A stretch of 64,000 bases of DNA from Endozoicomonas sp965199185. Its GTDB lineage: Bacteria > Pseudomonadota > Gammaproteobacteria > Pseudomonadales > Endozoicomonadaceae. The notes beneath the pieces are model-generated. The model searched no databases, was not told the origin of the DNA, and saw only the letters and a list, made by a program, of their open reading frames with translations. A program made the translations under genes and the position numbers. The DNA lies in assembly GCA_965199185.1 (NCBI GenBank), contig CBDAQW010000018.1, positions 62,001 to 126,000 of the forward strand, written 5' to 3'. Each line of letters opens with the position of its first letter. Position 1 is the stretch's first letter. This document shows, piece after piece, positions 44,627 to 53,429 of the stretch.

Positions 44627-45666
44627 TTTAGCGGGTCATCGCTTTCCCATAGCGATGTTGTTAATGCTGATGCTGATACCTCTTTGCAGCCATTTCGGTT
44701 TTCGCCAGCCCATAAAGGGCTGAAGTCGCTACTACCGAGTGCTTCGGCTTTTGATCTCAACGGTGTCAGTGCAACCGAAGCATAAGGGAAGGCTGGCGCT
44801 TTGTCGTTTATAAAATGGAGATCTTCCATTACTTTGTTGGTAATACCTCTTGCCAGCCGGCCTGAAAAAATATTGGTCAGCGCGGTTGTAGCCTGTTTTG
44901 AGCGTATCGCTTGTTTATGGAGCTCTGTCGTTTTTGCTTCGTGGCAAAGCAAGTATGAAGTTCCAATTTGTACGCCGGACGCACCAGAACGAATCATGTT
45001 TTTAACATCCCTGTTTGTGGCGATTCCGCCAGCAGCAATAACCGGGATGGAAAGTTGATTTTTCAAATTCACAATAAGCTCTGATGTTGGAACTTGTGTG
45101 GCGGGATCAGAGGTCAAAAACATGCTTCTGTGACCACCTGCTTCAGCCCCCTGAGCAATAACAACGTCCGCTCCATTTTGTTGCAGCCAGATGCCTTCTT
45201 CACAAGTTGTTGCTGACGACATAATGATGGTTCCCCAGGACTTTAGCCTGTTAACCAGATCTTGGCGGGGTAGGCCAAAATGAAAACTGACAATGGGCGG
45301 TTGGTAGGGGGCTATGGCATCTGCCATATCAGCATCGAAAGGCATTCTCAAACCCGATAGCTCTTTTGGAGGGTTAACAGAGAAGGACTGATAATAAGGT
45401 GATAGCCTGTCTTCCCAAGCCTGAAGAGCCTGAGGGGTAACTTCTGGCATATCATGGCAGAAGAAATTCAGGTTGTAATGGTGATTAGAATGCTGTTTGA
45501 AATTAACAATTTCAGACAGCACCTGATCTTTCGTCAGCATGCCACAGGGGATTGAGCCAAGTCCACCGGCATTGGCCACTGCAACGGCCAATTGCCAGTT
45601 TTGCACACCTGCCATGGGTGCCTGAATGATCGGTTTATCAATACCAAGGCTATTGCAAAGGCTCAT
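44623..45666 (-). CDS. nitronate monooxygenase (2-nitropropane dioxygenase family)
   Basis: The 347-residue FMN TIM-barrel enzyme has PIIQAPMAGVQ at the N terminus, NAGGLGSIPCG near 32, the family motif GAEAGGHRS near 174-182, IAAGGIATNRDV near 210 and GVQIGTSYLLCHEA near 235. Class I enzymes oxidise alkyl nitronates such as propionate-3-nitronate, using oxygen. Annotation of substrate within this family is often unreliable. It is encoded alone between tRNA-Arg and the orphan genes, on the opposite strand to the orphans. Confidence 0.88.
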   Translation of the reverse strand: MSLCNSLGIDKPIIQAPMAGVQNWQLAVAVANAGGLGSIPCGMLTKDQVLSEIVNFKQHSNHHYNLNFFCHDMPEVTPQALQAWEDRLSPYYQSFSVNPPKELSGLRMPFDADMADAIAPYQPPIVSFHFGLPRQDLVNRLKSWGTIIMSSATTCEEGIWLQQNGADVVIAQGAEAGGHRSMFLTSDPATQVPTSELIVNLKNQLSIPVIAAGGIATNRDVKNMIRSGASGVQIGTSYLLCHEAKTTELHKQAIRSKQATTALTNIFSGRLARGITNKVMEDLHFINDKAPAFPYASVALTPLRSKAEALGSSDFSPLWAGENRNGCKEVSASALTTSLWESDDPLN

Positions 45667-45911
45667 TATTCTTCTTCCTGAATACTTAAAGGTAGTTTTG
45701 ATATCAAGTATTGGGATTTAACCAGTTTGAAGATAAACAATAAAGCCAGATTTTAAATCAGACTGAAGTCTGTAGGGTATTAGGATTGGTTAGAAACAGT
45801 AACGACCAAGTAAGCCAATGTATCATTATTACTGAGTTAACTGTTAATTAATCTGGAGATACCTACAATAACATTATTAGATTTATTAGTGATTAGTATC
45901 AGGGGGCTCTT

Positions 45912-47333
45912 ATGTTGCCATGTCAGGGGAGTTATTTATTACATATACCGACGAGAAATCAGACTGAGGATAATCAGTCGGTTCTTAAAGCCGGTGAGTG
46001 CCGAGTTGAGTCTAAAATACCTTCGGCTGAATGCCAGGCGCTAGATGTTCCTGTTTCTTCCAGAAAAGTGACGCCGGCTTCAAATGCAGGTGCATTTCCG
46101 GCTAATGCCTGTCAGGAGAGAATTGACTATTACAATCAGCATAAGCCTGTTCATATTGAGAAAATAGAAGACCCTGAGTTAGAGGAAGTAAAGGGCTATG
46201 ATATTTTAGATATGCCATGCAATTCGTATGATCTTATTGAAAAGATCGATAATCAATACCGGGAAAGTCTGGTTGCAGTGGCAAATACTATTGATAAATT
46301 CACTGCTGTGCTTGAAAAACAAATGGATCAGCTCGGCTGTCAATCTGTTGGTGAAATCAAGCACGAAATTGCAGCCATAAGGAAACTATTCAAAAATGCA
46401 GGTCGCGGTGAACTGGGCTCAGAAGAGATGTATCAATGCTCAAAATCGTTGCATACCGCTTATATGCTTATATGCCAGAACGGTGAATTTATTAAAACAA
46501 TGTCCAGCACTCTCAATCCCTGGATGAAACTATTAAAGTTTGAAGATATTACCCATTTGCTGGAAAATACATCACACTCTTTAATAATAAAACAGCAAGA
46601 AGAAATAGAAGGAACCGGACTTGTTTCCTTTAATCCTCGTGTTTCCAGTACAATCGGCTACGAAAAAACAAACTGGTATCGAGCCAGAGACATGTCTAAA
46701 TTAGCACAATCTTTGTCTGAAAAACTTGCACTCCGCGTTGAGCTGGCATATCGAATACATACAATGCTGTCTGAAGCCGCCGCTACGCAACTTAAAGACT
46801 ATCTCGAAAAACAGGGGGTTCAGCGATTACTATTTCCTATGACCGCTTCGGGTGCATTGGCAGCACAGCTCGAGGCTAAAGGGATGTCGGTGCATTGTTC
46901 TGATTCTTACCCGCTTGCTGCCAGGTTTATTAATGTCACTCGGAGTGATCCCCTGCAGGCAATTATCCACTTTTGTGAAAAGCTTAAAGACGAAGGTGGT
47001 GATTTAAAAAATGCCGTTTTAGTATTAGATGCTCCACCTTATTATGTTAATGATGCACCAGTGAATCAATATCTACCGGAGCTGCTAGCCAGTTGGTATC
47101 AGCAAGGTGGACGAAAAGTGCTTATCTTTTCTGAAACAGTAAAAGAAGCTCAATTGTTTGATCCGGCTAAAATGGAAAAAGCTGACCTGCACCTTATTCC
47201 GGTTGCTGAAGGAATACCCTTTAGCGTCTATTCTGAATTAGTGCCGTATATTGGTCATTGTGGTATTTACAACATTAGTCACTCATCTTTGATTCAGTCT
47301 TTAAGCAAGAAATTTGCGCAGCTCTGTGGTTAG
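45912..47333 (+). CDS. orphan protein with methyltransferase-like C-terminal region
   Basis: I do not recognise this 473-residue protein as a whole. The first ~75 residues are Cys- and Ser-containing and look disordered. A helical middle region follows (about 90-290, with SLVAVANTIDKFTAVLEKQM). From about 300 it resembles a Rossmann-type SAM methyltransferase: a first strand and loop LLFPMTASGALAAQLEAKGM, a following VHCSD acidic end, and VLVLDAPPYYVND near 370, which recalls the D/N-PP-Y catalytic motif. The similarity is by eye and weak. The start has GGGGG about 6 nt upstream. No signal peptide is seen. Confidence 0.6.
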   Translation: MLPCQGSYLLHIPTRNQTEDNQSVLKAGECRVESKIPSAECQALDVPVSSRKVTPASNAGAFPANACQERIDYYNQHKPVHIEKIEDPELEEVKGYDILDMPCNSYDLIEKIDNQYRESLVAVANTIDKFTAVLEKQMDQLGCQSVGEIKHEIAAIRKLFKNAGRGELGSEEMYQCSKSLHTAYMLICQNGEFIKTMSSTLNPWMKLLKFEDITHLLENTSHSLIIKQQEEIEGTGLVSFNPRVSSTIGYEKTNWYRARDMSKLAQSLSEKLALRVELAYRIHTMLSEAAATQLKDYLEKQGVQRLLFPMTASGALAAQLEAKGMSVHCSDSYPLAARFINVTRSDPLQAIIHFCEKLKDEGGDLKNAVLVLDAPPYYVNDAPVNQYLPELLASWYQQGGRKVLIFSETVKEAQLFDPAKMEKADLHLIPVAEGIPFSVYSELVPYIGHCGIYNISHSSLIQSLSKKFAQLCG

Positions 47334-47492
47334 CAAGATCAAAAGGGGAGTTGACAAGCTTTTCATTTCTCAGGCAAGGCGGTCAGGAACTTATTGCTTT
47401 TTGTGTAACTCTAATAATTATCAAAAAGCAATCAGCCTGATCTGAAAGGTCGGTGATCATTAACCTGAGAACACGTAAAGGAGTAATCTGAA

Positions 47493-48809
47493 ATGAATTG
47501 CGGAAATAGCACAACAGCTGGTACAACAACGATTACCAATACGACCACAGTAATTACTGTTGGCGGTCAGTCACGCGGTAATCAGTCCACCCATTGGAGC
47601 ACAGTGCCGTCTACATCTTATGTTGGAAGCAGGGCAGGTGCTTCCAATTCCAATATCATCTCTAATCAGCCTGAGAGAACCATTTCTTTTACCCGACCCG
47701 GGATGACTGTCAGAATCGGCCCTGGCGCTCGTATGGATGATGCTACCCTTGCCAGTCTTCGCTCTAATGCTGCTTCTGCTGTGACCACGTCAGAACATCA
47801 ACCAGCCGATGCCCGTTATTCATCAACGGTGGTTTCTAATACTTCATCTTCAGCATCCAATTATCAGTGGGATGGTTTTTTAAAGCAGACTTTGCGTAGA
47901 AAAGGGCTAACAGAACAAGCCATCAATCGTATTCTGGACATTAAGCAAAGTGGTCAATGTAGTGAAACAGCTATCAGAGAAGTACTTAGGGTAAATGGTC
48001 TTATAGGTGCCTTGCAGAATGAGGTTGCGAGTATCCTATTGCCTTACCAGAGCCGCGACCAGGGCAGGACGAACAGACAATTCAGTGCTGAGCATCGAGC
48101 CAGTGAAGAAAGGAAGAATACAATCAGAGCGCTTGGCAGGGAGTTAGGGATTACTTTGTCTCAACAGCAAGTTGAGGATGTTTTTATGGGTAGCATGTCC
48201 ACCAGCGAAGATCCTAATGAACTAGCTGCTCGCCTATTAGACATTGCTGATGCGACCCCCGTTTATTCTGAACTCAACAATAGGCCCGGTACCAGCAGGG
48301 CACATAATTATGGTTCAAGTGCTTTAAGACAGAGTCCTGGCAACGTGGGTAGCGAGCCATCTTATGGGTATTTTCATGTGCCGGTATCGGTTAATACCTC
48401 TCAACCAGGCTCAGAGAGTGTGCTTACACAAATGAAGCGGGCACTGATACGTGAATTTGGACGTGCCAAGATGTCAGAAATTAATATGACGATTGACGCA
48501 GCAAGAGAGGGGCAGTGTCGTTACACTTTCGAAGACCTTCGTTCAACTGTTGAACAGCTTGACTTGGAGAGAGATGACTTTGTACATCTGGTTCCAGCGG
48601 GTGAAATTATATCGTCTAAGGCAGTCCACCTTAGATGCGTAGCATGTGGTAACCGGGAAATTTCAAGCCTTTATCTGCTAGATTGCGAACATATCTATTG
48701 CGATAGGCACAAAGAATTAGAAAGAAATGAGATTGCAGGGCCCGGTACTAAACTGTTCTGTCGAGAGTGTAAACAGATAAAAGGAGCCATTCGCATTTAT
48801 AGGAGCTAA
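47493..48809 (+). CDS. orphan protein with C-terminal RING-like zinc motif
   Basis: The 438-residue protein starts at an ATG with AAAGGAG upstream. Residues 1-150 are Ser/Thr/Gly/Asn-rich and probably disordered. Helical modules follow: FLKQTLRRKGLTEQAINRIL (about 128-170) and QMKRALIREFGRAKMSEINM (about 310-355) look like two copies of one repeat, both with a GQC turn. The last 60 residues hold C-x2-C-x12-C-x-H-x2-C-x2-H-x16-C-x2-C, which is the RING-finger spacing with His at the sixth ligand. RING domains recruit ubiquitin-conjugating enzymes in eukaryotes, and bacteria that carry them usually deliver them into host cells. A host-directed effector is an inference; no secretion signal is proven. 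Confidence 0.68.
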   Translation: MNCGNSTTAGTTTITNTTTVITVGGQSRGNQSTHWSTVPSTSYVGSRAGASNSNIISNQPERTISFTRPGMTVRIGPGARMDDATLASLRSNAASAVTTSEHQPADARYSSTVVSNTSSSASNYQWDGFLKQTLRRKGLTEQAINRILDIKQSGQCSETAIREVLRVNGLIGALQNEVASILLPYQSRDQGRTNRQFSAEHRASEERKNTIRALGRELGITLSQQQVEDVFMGSMSTSEDPNELAARLLDIADATPVYSELNNRPGTSRAHNYGSSALRQSPGNVGSEPSYGYFHVPVSVNTSQPGSESVLTQMKRALIREFGRAKMSEINMTIDAAREGQCRYTFEDLRSTVEQLDLERDDFVHLVPAGEIISSKAVHLRCVACGNREISSLYLLDCEHIYCDRHKELERNEIAGPGTKLFCRECKQIKGAIRIYRS

Positions 48810-48826
48810 GGATCGTACTGCCAGCA

Positions 48827-49087
48827 AACACATTTCTGAAAAGGTAAAGCAGCGCGCGTCATTTTCAATGCTAACAGGGCGGTTTGACTGCGCTTGTAAA
48901 TCCTGTTTTAAAGGATTGCCATTGATTCAGGGGATGTTAGACGACAATGCTAGTTCGTTTTTCGCGTCAAAAATGCCGGATAGTTCTGAACCGGTGTGTT
49001 TATTCGCTGGCTATAAAGGCGCTGATAGTGACGGTTAAAAACAGCAAACTCAATTTTGGTTCCGCCAATATCCAGTCCATAGTGCAT
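48827..49087 (-). pseudogene. nagK: nagK-like ROK sugar kinase remnant
   Basis: The minus strand opens with ATG 49087 and MHYGLDIGGTKIEFAVFN, the start of N-acetylglucosamine kinase, but stops after 45 codons. The following bases still read SSNIP-stop-INGNPLKQDLQAQ and SIENDARCFTFSEM, which match later parts of NagK (the NVPAASGKPL and LDNDANCFALSEA regions of E. coli). A block of about 50 codons is missing between the parts, a TGA interrupts the second, and the remaining two thirds of the gene are gone. It fills most of the 423-bp gap between the RING-like gene and polB. Confidence 0.82.
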
Positions 49088-49232
49088 AGGTAATTCCGTT
49101 CGAGAAGTACTGATAAATACCTTGACGTCAAACAGTTACTTGCCAATGCACACTATGTGCAGGAGTTGGGGAGAGGACTTCATAAAGCCGGAAGTGTACG
49201 ATAGAACAAAATTCTAAATCCGGATATGTATT

Positions 49233-51599
49233 TTGCCTGATTCCGCTTCTGCTTCAAAGACGGGTTTTCTGCTAAGTCGCCATAGTCGTGACCGTGCTGG
49301 TTCATCGGAGGTGGTGCTTTGGGTAGTGACTGACGATCAGCCTGCCAGGTTGGTCATTGATAATGAGCAACCTGTTTTTTTTGTTGCCACAGAAGCTCTC
49401 AGTCAAGCTGAATATTGTCTGCAGCAGGCGCAGGTCATTTTTCAAAAACGGGAATTGACATTACGCACCTTTAATCAACAGCCGGTTCATGGTCTTTATT
49501 TTTTTAGCAGTGATGCCGCCTTTCGTGCCAGAGATGTATTGCTGGCACAGCAGGTAACCACTTACGAAGCAGATATTCGGTTGCATGACCGTTATCTCAT
49601 GGAGCGTTTTGTCAACGGTGCCTTGACGTTTATTGGTCACCCGGTTCAGAAAGATGGGTATGTTGAATATCGTCAGGTCAGAATTAAACCGGCTGAATAC
49701 ACGCCGACGTTTAAAGTACTTTCTCTGGACATTGAGTGTTCCAAGAACGGTAAGCTCTATTCCATCGGATTGCAGGGAGCTAATCTTGAAAGGGTATTGA
49801 TGATTGGTAAACCTGAGCCGGACACTGACTGGATTCATTGGGTAGACGACGAAAAAGCCTTATTAAAAGCCCTGGAAGAGGTATTTGCTCAATACGATCC
49901 CGATATTATCATCGGTTGGAATGTCATCAATTTTGATTTTCGTTTGCTGATCCGTCGGGCAGAGCATCATCATATTCGTCTGCGACTGGGACGGGGCTGG
50001 CAAACAGCCAGTTGGCGGAATCGGCGTGGAGAGGCAGATCAGGGCTTTATTACCATTCCCGGTCGTATGGTGATCGATGGTATTGATGCACTTAAAGCAG
50101 CTACTTATCAGTTTGACAGTTTCAGTCTTGAGTTTGTTGCTCAGGCATTGCTCAACAAAGGTAAGGCGACTGAAGATGTGGATAATCGAATGGCGATTAT
50201 CAATGATGATTTTTTGCATAATAAACAGAAGCTGGCTCGCTATAATCTGGAAGACTGTCGTCTGGTTTCGGAAATATTTGACCATACCCGTCTACTGGAT
50301 TATCTGAGGCTGCGCAGCCAGATTACCGGGCTGGAGCTGGATCGTATGGGTGGTTCTGTGCAGGCCTTTACCAACCTTTATCTGCCAAGATTGCACCGTG
50401 CCGGTTATATCGCGCCCAACTTACCTGATGAAGGTGGTTTAACCTCTCCCGGCGGTTATGTCATGGATTCTTTGCCGGGGCTGTATAAAAATGTTTTGGT
50501 GCTGGATTTTAAGAGTCTTTATCCGTCCATCATTCGCACCTTCAAAATTGATCCTATGGGTATGATAGAAGGTCTGATGAATCCTGCGCAGGCGATTCCC
50601 GGTTATCGTGGTGGGCAGTTTGACCGGGATAAGCATTTTTTGCCTGATATTATTGCGGCCCTCTGGCTGCAGAGAGATGAAGCCAAGCGGGAGCAGGACA
50701 GTGCCCGGTCGCAGGCGATCAAAATTCTGATGAACTCTTTTTATGGTGTCCTGGGTTCTGGTGGTTGCCGGTTTTACGATCCGAGGCTCGCCAGTTCAAT
50801 TACCATGCGTGGGCACGACATTATGCAGCAAACGGCTCGCTGGATTGAAGAACGAGGGCATAAGGTGATTTACGGCGATACAGATTCCACCTTTGTTTTA
50901 CTGGATGAGTCGTTGAACCATCAGCAAGCAGATCAGATTGGTACACAGTTGGCACAAGAGATTAATCAGTGCTGGCAACAGAAAATAGCAGATGAATTGA
51001 ACCTGAGTTGCTTTCTGGAACTGGAATATGAAACCCATTACAGCCGGTTCCTGATGCCTACCATTCGAGGTTCTGACACTGGCAGTAAGAAGCGCTATGC
51101 AGGGCTTAAAGTAAAAGGCAGTGAGCAGCAACTGGTATTTAAAGGACTGGAAACCGTTCGTTCCGACTGGACACAATTAGCAAAGCAGTTTCAGATGGCA
51201 TTGTTTGAGAAAGTATTTTCAGACCAGTCGCCTGTTCGGCTAGTACAGGAGACCGTTCGAGAAACGCTGGAAGGGTTGCGTAATGATGATCTGATCTATC
51301 GTAAGCGGTTACGTCGTAATCTGAATCAGTACGTCAAGAATATTCCGCCACAGGTTCGTGCCGCACGCAATGCAGATGAGCAAAACCTGAAAAACAATAA
51401 ACCCCAGCGTTACCAGAACCGTGGTTGGATCAGTTATATCATTACCATCCACGGCCCTGAGGCGGTTGAGCATCGGGTTAGCCCGATTGATTATCAGCAC
51501 TACATTGAAAAACAGTTACAACCTGTCGCAGACGCTGTGTTGCCCTTTATTGGTTATAACTTCAGGCAGCTAACCGATGATCAGCTCGGGCTGTTTTAA
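49233..51599 (+). CDS. polB: DNA polymerase II
   Basis: The 788-residue family B polymerase is collinear with E. coli Pol II. It has the 3'-5' exonuclease motifs LDIECSKNGKLYSIG near 163 and IIGWNVINFDFRLL near 225. The polymerase motif A is LDFKSLYPSIIRTF near 421, motif B is near KILMNSFYGVLG, and motif C is YGDTDSTF near 549. The protein ends in the clamp-binding QLGLF. Pol II restarts stalled forks and does translesion synthesis. The start is TTG 49233, the only one that gives the family N terminus TGFLLSRH; the ribosome-binding site is weak. I saw no clear LexA box upstream, though polB is SOS-induced in E. coli. Confidence 0.96.
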   Translation: MPDSASASKTGFLLSRHSRDRAGSSEVVLWVVTDDQPARLVIDNEQPVFFVATEALSQAEYCLQQAQVIFQKRELTLRTFNQQPVHGLYFFSSDAAFRARDVLLAQQVTTYEADIRLHDRYLMERFVNGALTFIGHPVQKDGYVEYRQVRIKPAEYTPTFKVLSLDIECSKNGKLYSIGLQGANLERVLMIGKPEPDTDWIHWVDDEKALLKALEEVFAQYDPDIIIGWNVINFDFRLLIRRAEHHHIRLRLGRGWQTASWRNRRGEADQGFITIPGRMVIDGIDALKAATYQFDSFSLEFVAQALLNKGKATEDVDNRMAIINDDFLHNKQKLARYNLEDCRLVSEIFDHTRLLDYLRLRSQITGLELDRMGGSVQAFTNLYLPRLHRAGYIAPNLPDEGGLTSPGGYVMDSLPGLYKNVLVLDFKSLYPSIIRTFKIDPMGMIEGLMNPAQAIPGYRGGQFDRDKHFLPDIIAALWLQRDEAKREQDSARSQAIKILMNSFYGVLGSGGCRFYDPRLASSITMRGHDIMQQTARWIEERGHKVIYGDTDSTFVLLDESLNHQQADQIGTQLAQEINQCWQQKIADELNLSCFLELEYETHYSRFLMPTIRGSDTGSKKRYAGLKVKGSEQQLVFKGLETVRSDWTQLAKQFQMALFEKVFSDQSPVRLVQETVRETLEGLRNDDLIYRKRLRRNLNQYVKNIPPQVRAARNADEQNLKNNKPQRYQNRGWISYIITIHGPEAVEHRVSPIDYQHYIEKQLQPVADAVLPFIGYNFRQLTDDQLGLF

Positions 51600-51602
51600 G
51601 GA

Positions 51603-53429
51603 TTAACCGGAGAGTCGCTGTTTTAATCCTGATTCTCTCACCGTTGGGCTGTCAATGGCGTTCAACAGAATAGCTTTGTCTGCAAACAGATCAAGCCTGG
51701 ATTTTGCCCGGGTAATGCCGGTATATACCAGCTCCCGAGTGACCACTGGGTTGATTTTGTCTGGCAGTACCATCAACGTATGGGCAAATTCGGATCCCTG
51801 ACTTTTATGAATGGTCATGGCAAAAACGGTTTCATGCTCAGGCAGGCGGCTGGGTAATAGCTGCTTGATGGTGCCGTCAGGCAGTTCAAAAAGTACCCGT
51901 AACCGGTCGTCTTTTCCTCGGATAGTGATACCGATGTCACCATTATAAAGCCCCAGACCATGGTCGTTTTTTGTTACCAGCACTGGGCGGCCTTCATACC
52001 ATTGGCTGTCACCGGCTATTAATTTTGCTCTGGTGAGTGCCTGGCGGATTTCTTCATTAAGACCGCTGACACCGTATGGGCCTTCCCTCAGGGCGCATAA
52101 CAGCTGGAACTCATTAAATGCGAGAAGTATCTCCTGATCGGTAGCTTGCATCTTAACCAGGTCAAGATAACGGCGATAGCCATCGACGCAAAGCTTGATC
52201 AGGCTCTGGTAATCTTCACTCTGTACCGAATGCAAGGCGATATCGGTATAGCCAGCATTAGCCACTTCTTTCAGTGTTTTGTGACAGCCAATATTGACAG
52301 CACGAGCCAGTTTGCCAATTCCGGAATGCTCGTGGAATCGATAGCTCTTACGCAACATGCAGAGGTGATCTCCTGCTGTCTGGTTCGATGCGGCTTGGTA
52401 TTCCTGCATCGGGAAACCGGTTAATGCCTGAAGGTATTCTACCTGCGTGGCAGAATAACCGGCATCTGCTGCGGCGCAGATATCGCCTAAAACACTGCCC
52501 GCTTCAACCGATGCCAGCTGGTTCCGATCTCCCAGTAGAATTAAACGAGCCTGGCCGGGCAGGGCGTCCAGTAACCGGCTCATCATGGTCAGATCGACCA
52601 TTGAGGCTTCGTCCACCACAAGAATATCGAGATGCAGCGGATTATCGCGGTTGTGACGAAAATCGACACTATGGGGAATCACACCCAGCAATCGGTGAAT
52701 AGTGCCTGCCTGAGTAGGAATATTCATTACAACGTCTTTACTGCAATTAAGCTGTGCCAGTGCGCCGCCAATGGACTCTGTTAGTCGTGCAGCGGCTTTG
52801 CCAGTGGGTGCAACCAGTTTGATTGCAGGCACCTTCCCAGCATTCATCCCAAGTTCAATCAGCAGCGCCAATAAACGGGTGACTGTTGTCGTTTTACCAG
52901 TGCCCGGCCCGCCACTGATCACAGAAAATGAACGACTGGCGGCAAGTGCAGCAGCGACTTTCTGCCAGTTCAGAGCGTCTTCCTGACCAAACAAGCGGTC
53001 AATAATCTGTCTTGCTTGTATTAAATCCATTGGCAATGGATTATTGATGTTTAAAAAATCAGCCAGTCGGGTTTCATAATTCCAGTAGCGATACAGGTAA
53101 ACCCGGTTAAGGTCGCATACCAGTGGGGCAGGGCGGCTGCCATCACTGATGATAGAGAGTGACAATAGATGCTTCTGCCATTGCTCTGGTGGAATGCCTG
53201 CTTTTTCAATTAACTGGTGACTGATGGTATGGTCAAGTCCTGGTAGTTGGTCAGGCGTCAGATCGTTAAGAGTCAAACAAACATTGCCTTGTCCCAGCTC
53301 ATAACTGACCAGTGCACTGACCAGCGTCAGCAATGGGTCAGGGCAGAGTTCATTCATCAGTCGGGCGAATTGATAATCCAGAGGTCGAAGGACTTTCTGC
53401 TGCTGCAGTTCATTTAATCGTGTCAGCAT
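51603..53429 (-). CDS. recD: exodeoxyribonuclease V subunit alpha
   Basis: The 608-residue 5'-3' helicase of RecBCD has Walker A SGGPGTGKTTTVTRLLALL near 171, Walker B LVVDEASMVDLTMM near 270, GDRNQLASVEAGSVLGD near 300 and the C-terminal motif FAMTIHKSQGSEF near 540 with YTGITRAK. The N-terminal domain (about 1-110) is the RecB-binding region. Its start overlaps recB by 7 bp, so it is translated with the recC-recB transcript. It converges on polB with only 3 bp between the two stop codons. Confidence 0.96.
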   Translation of the reverse strand: MLTRLNELQQQKVLRPLDYQFARLMNELCPDPLLTLVSALVSYELGQGNVCLTLNDLTPDQLPGLDHTISHQLIEKAGIPPEQWQKHLLSLSIISDGSRPAPLVCDLNRVYLYRYWNYETRLADFLNINNPLPMDLIQARQIIDRLFGQEDALNWQKVAAALAASRSFSVISGGPGTGKTTTVTRLLALLIELGMNAGKVPAIKLVAPTGKAAARLTESIGGALAQLNCSKDVVMNIPTQAGTIHRLLGVIPHSVDFRHNRDNPLHLDILVVDEASMVDLTMMSRLLDALPGQARLILLGDRNQLASVEAGSVLGDICAAADAGYSATQVEYLQALTGFPMQEYQAASNQTAGDHLCMLRKSYRFHEHSGIGKLARAVNIGCHKTLKEVANAGYTDIALHSVQSEDYQSLIKLCVDGYRRYLDLVKMQATDQEILLAFNEFQLLCALREGPYGVSGLNEEIRQALTRAKLIAGDSQWYEGRPVLVTKNDHGLGLYNGDIGITIRGKDDRLRVLFELPDGTIKQLLPSRLPEHETVFAMTIHKSQGSEFAHTLMVLPDKINPVVTRELVYTGITRAKSRLDLFADKAILLNAIDSPTVRESGLKQRLSG

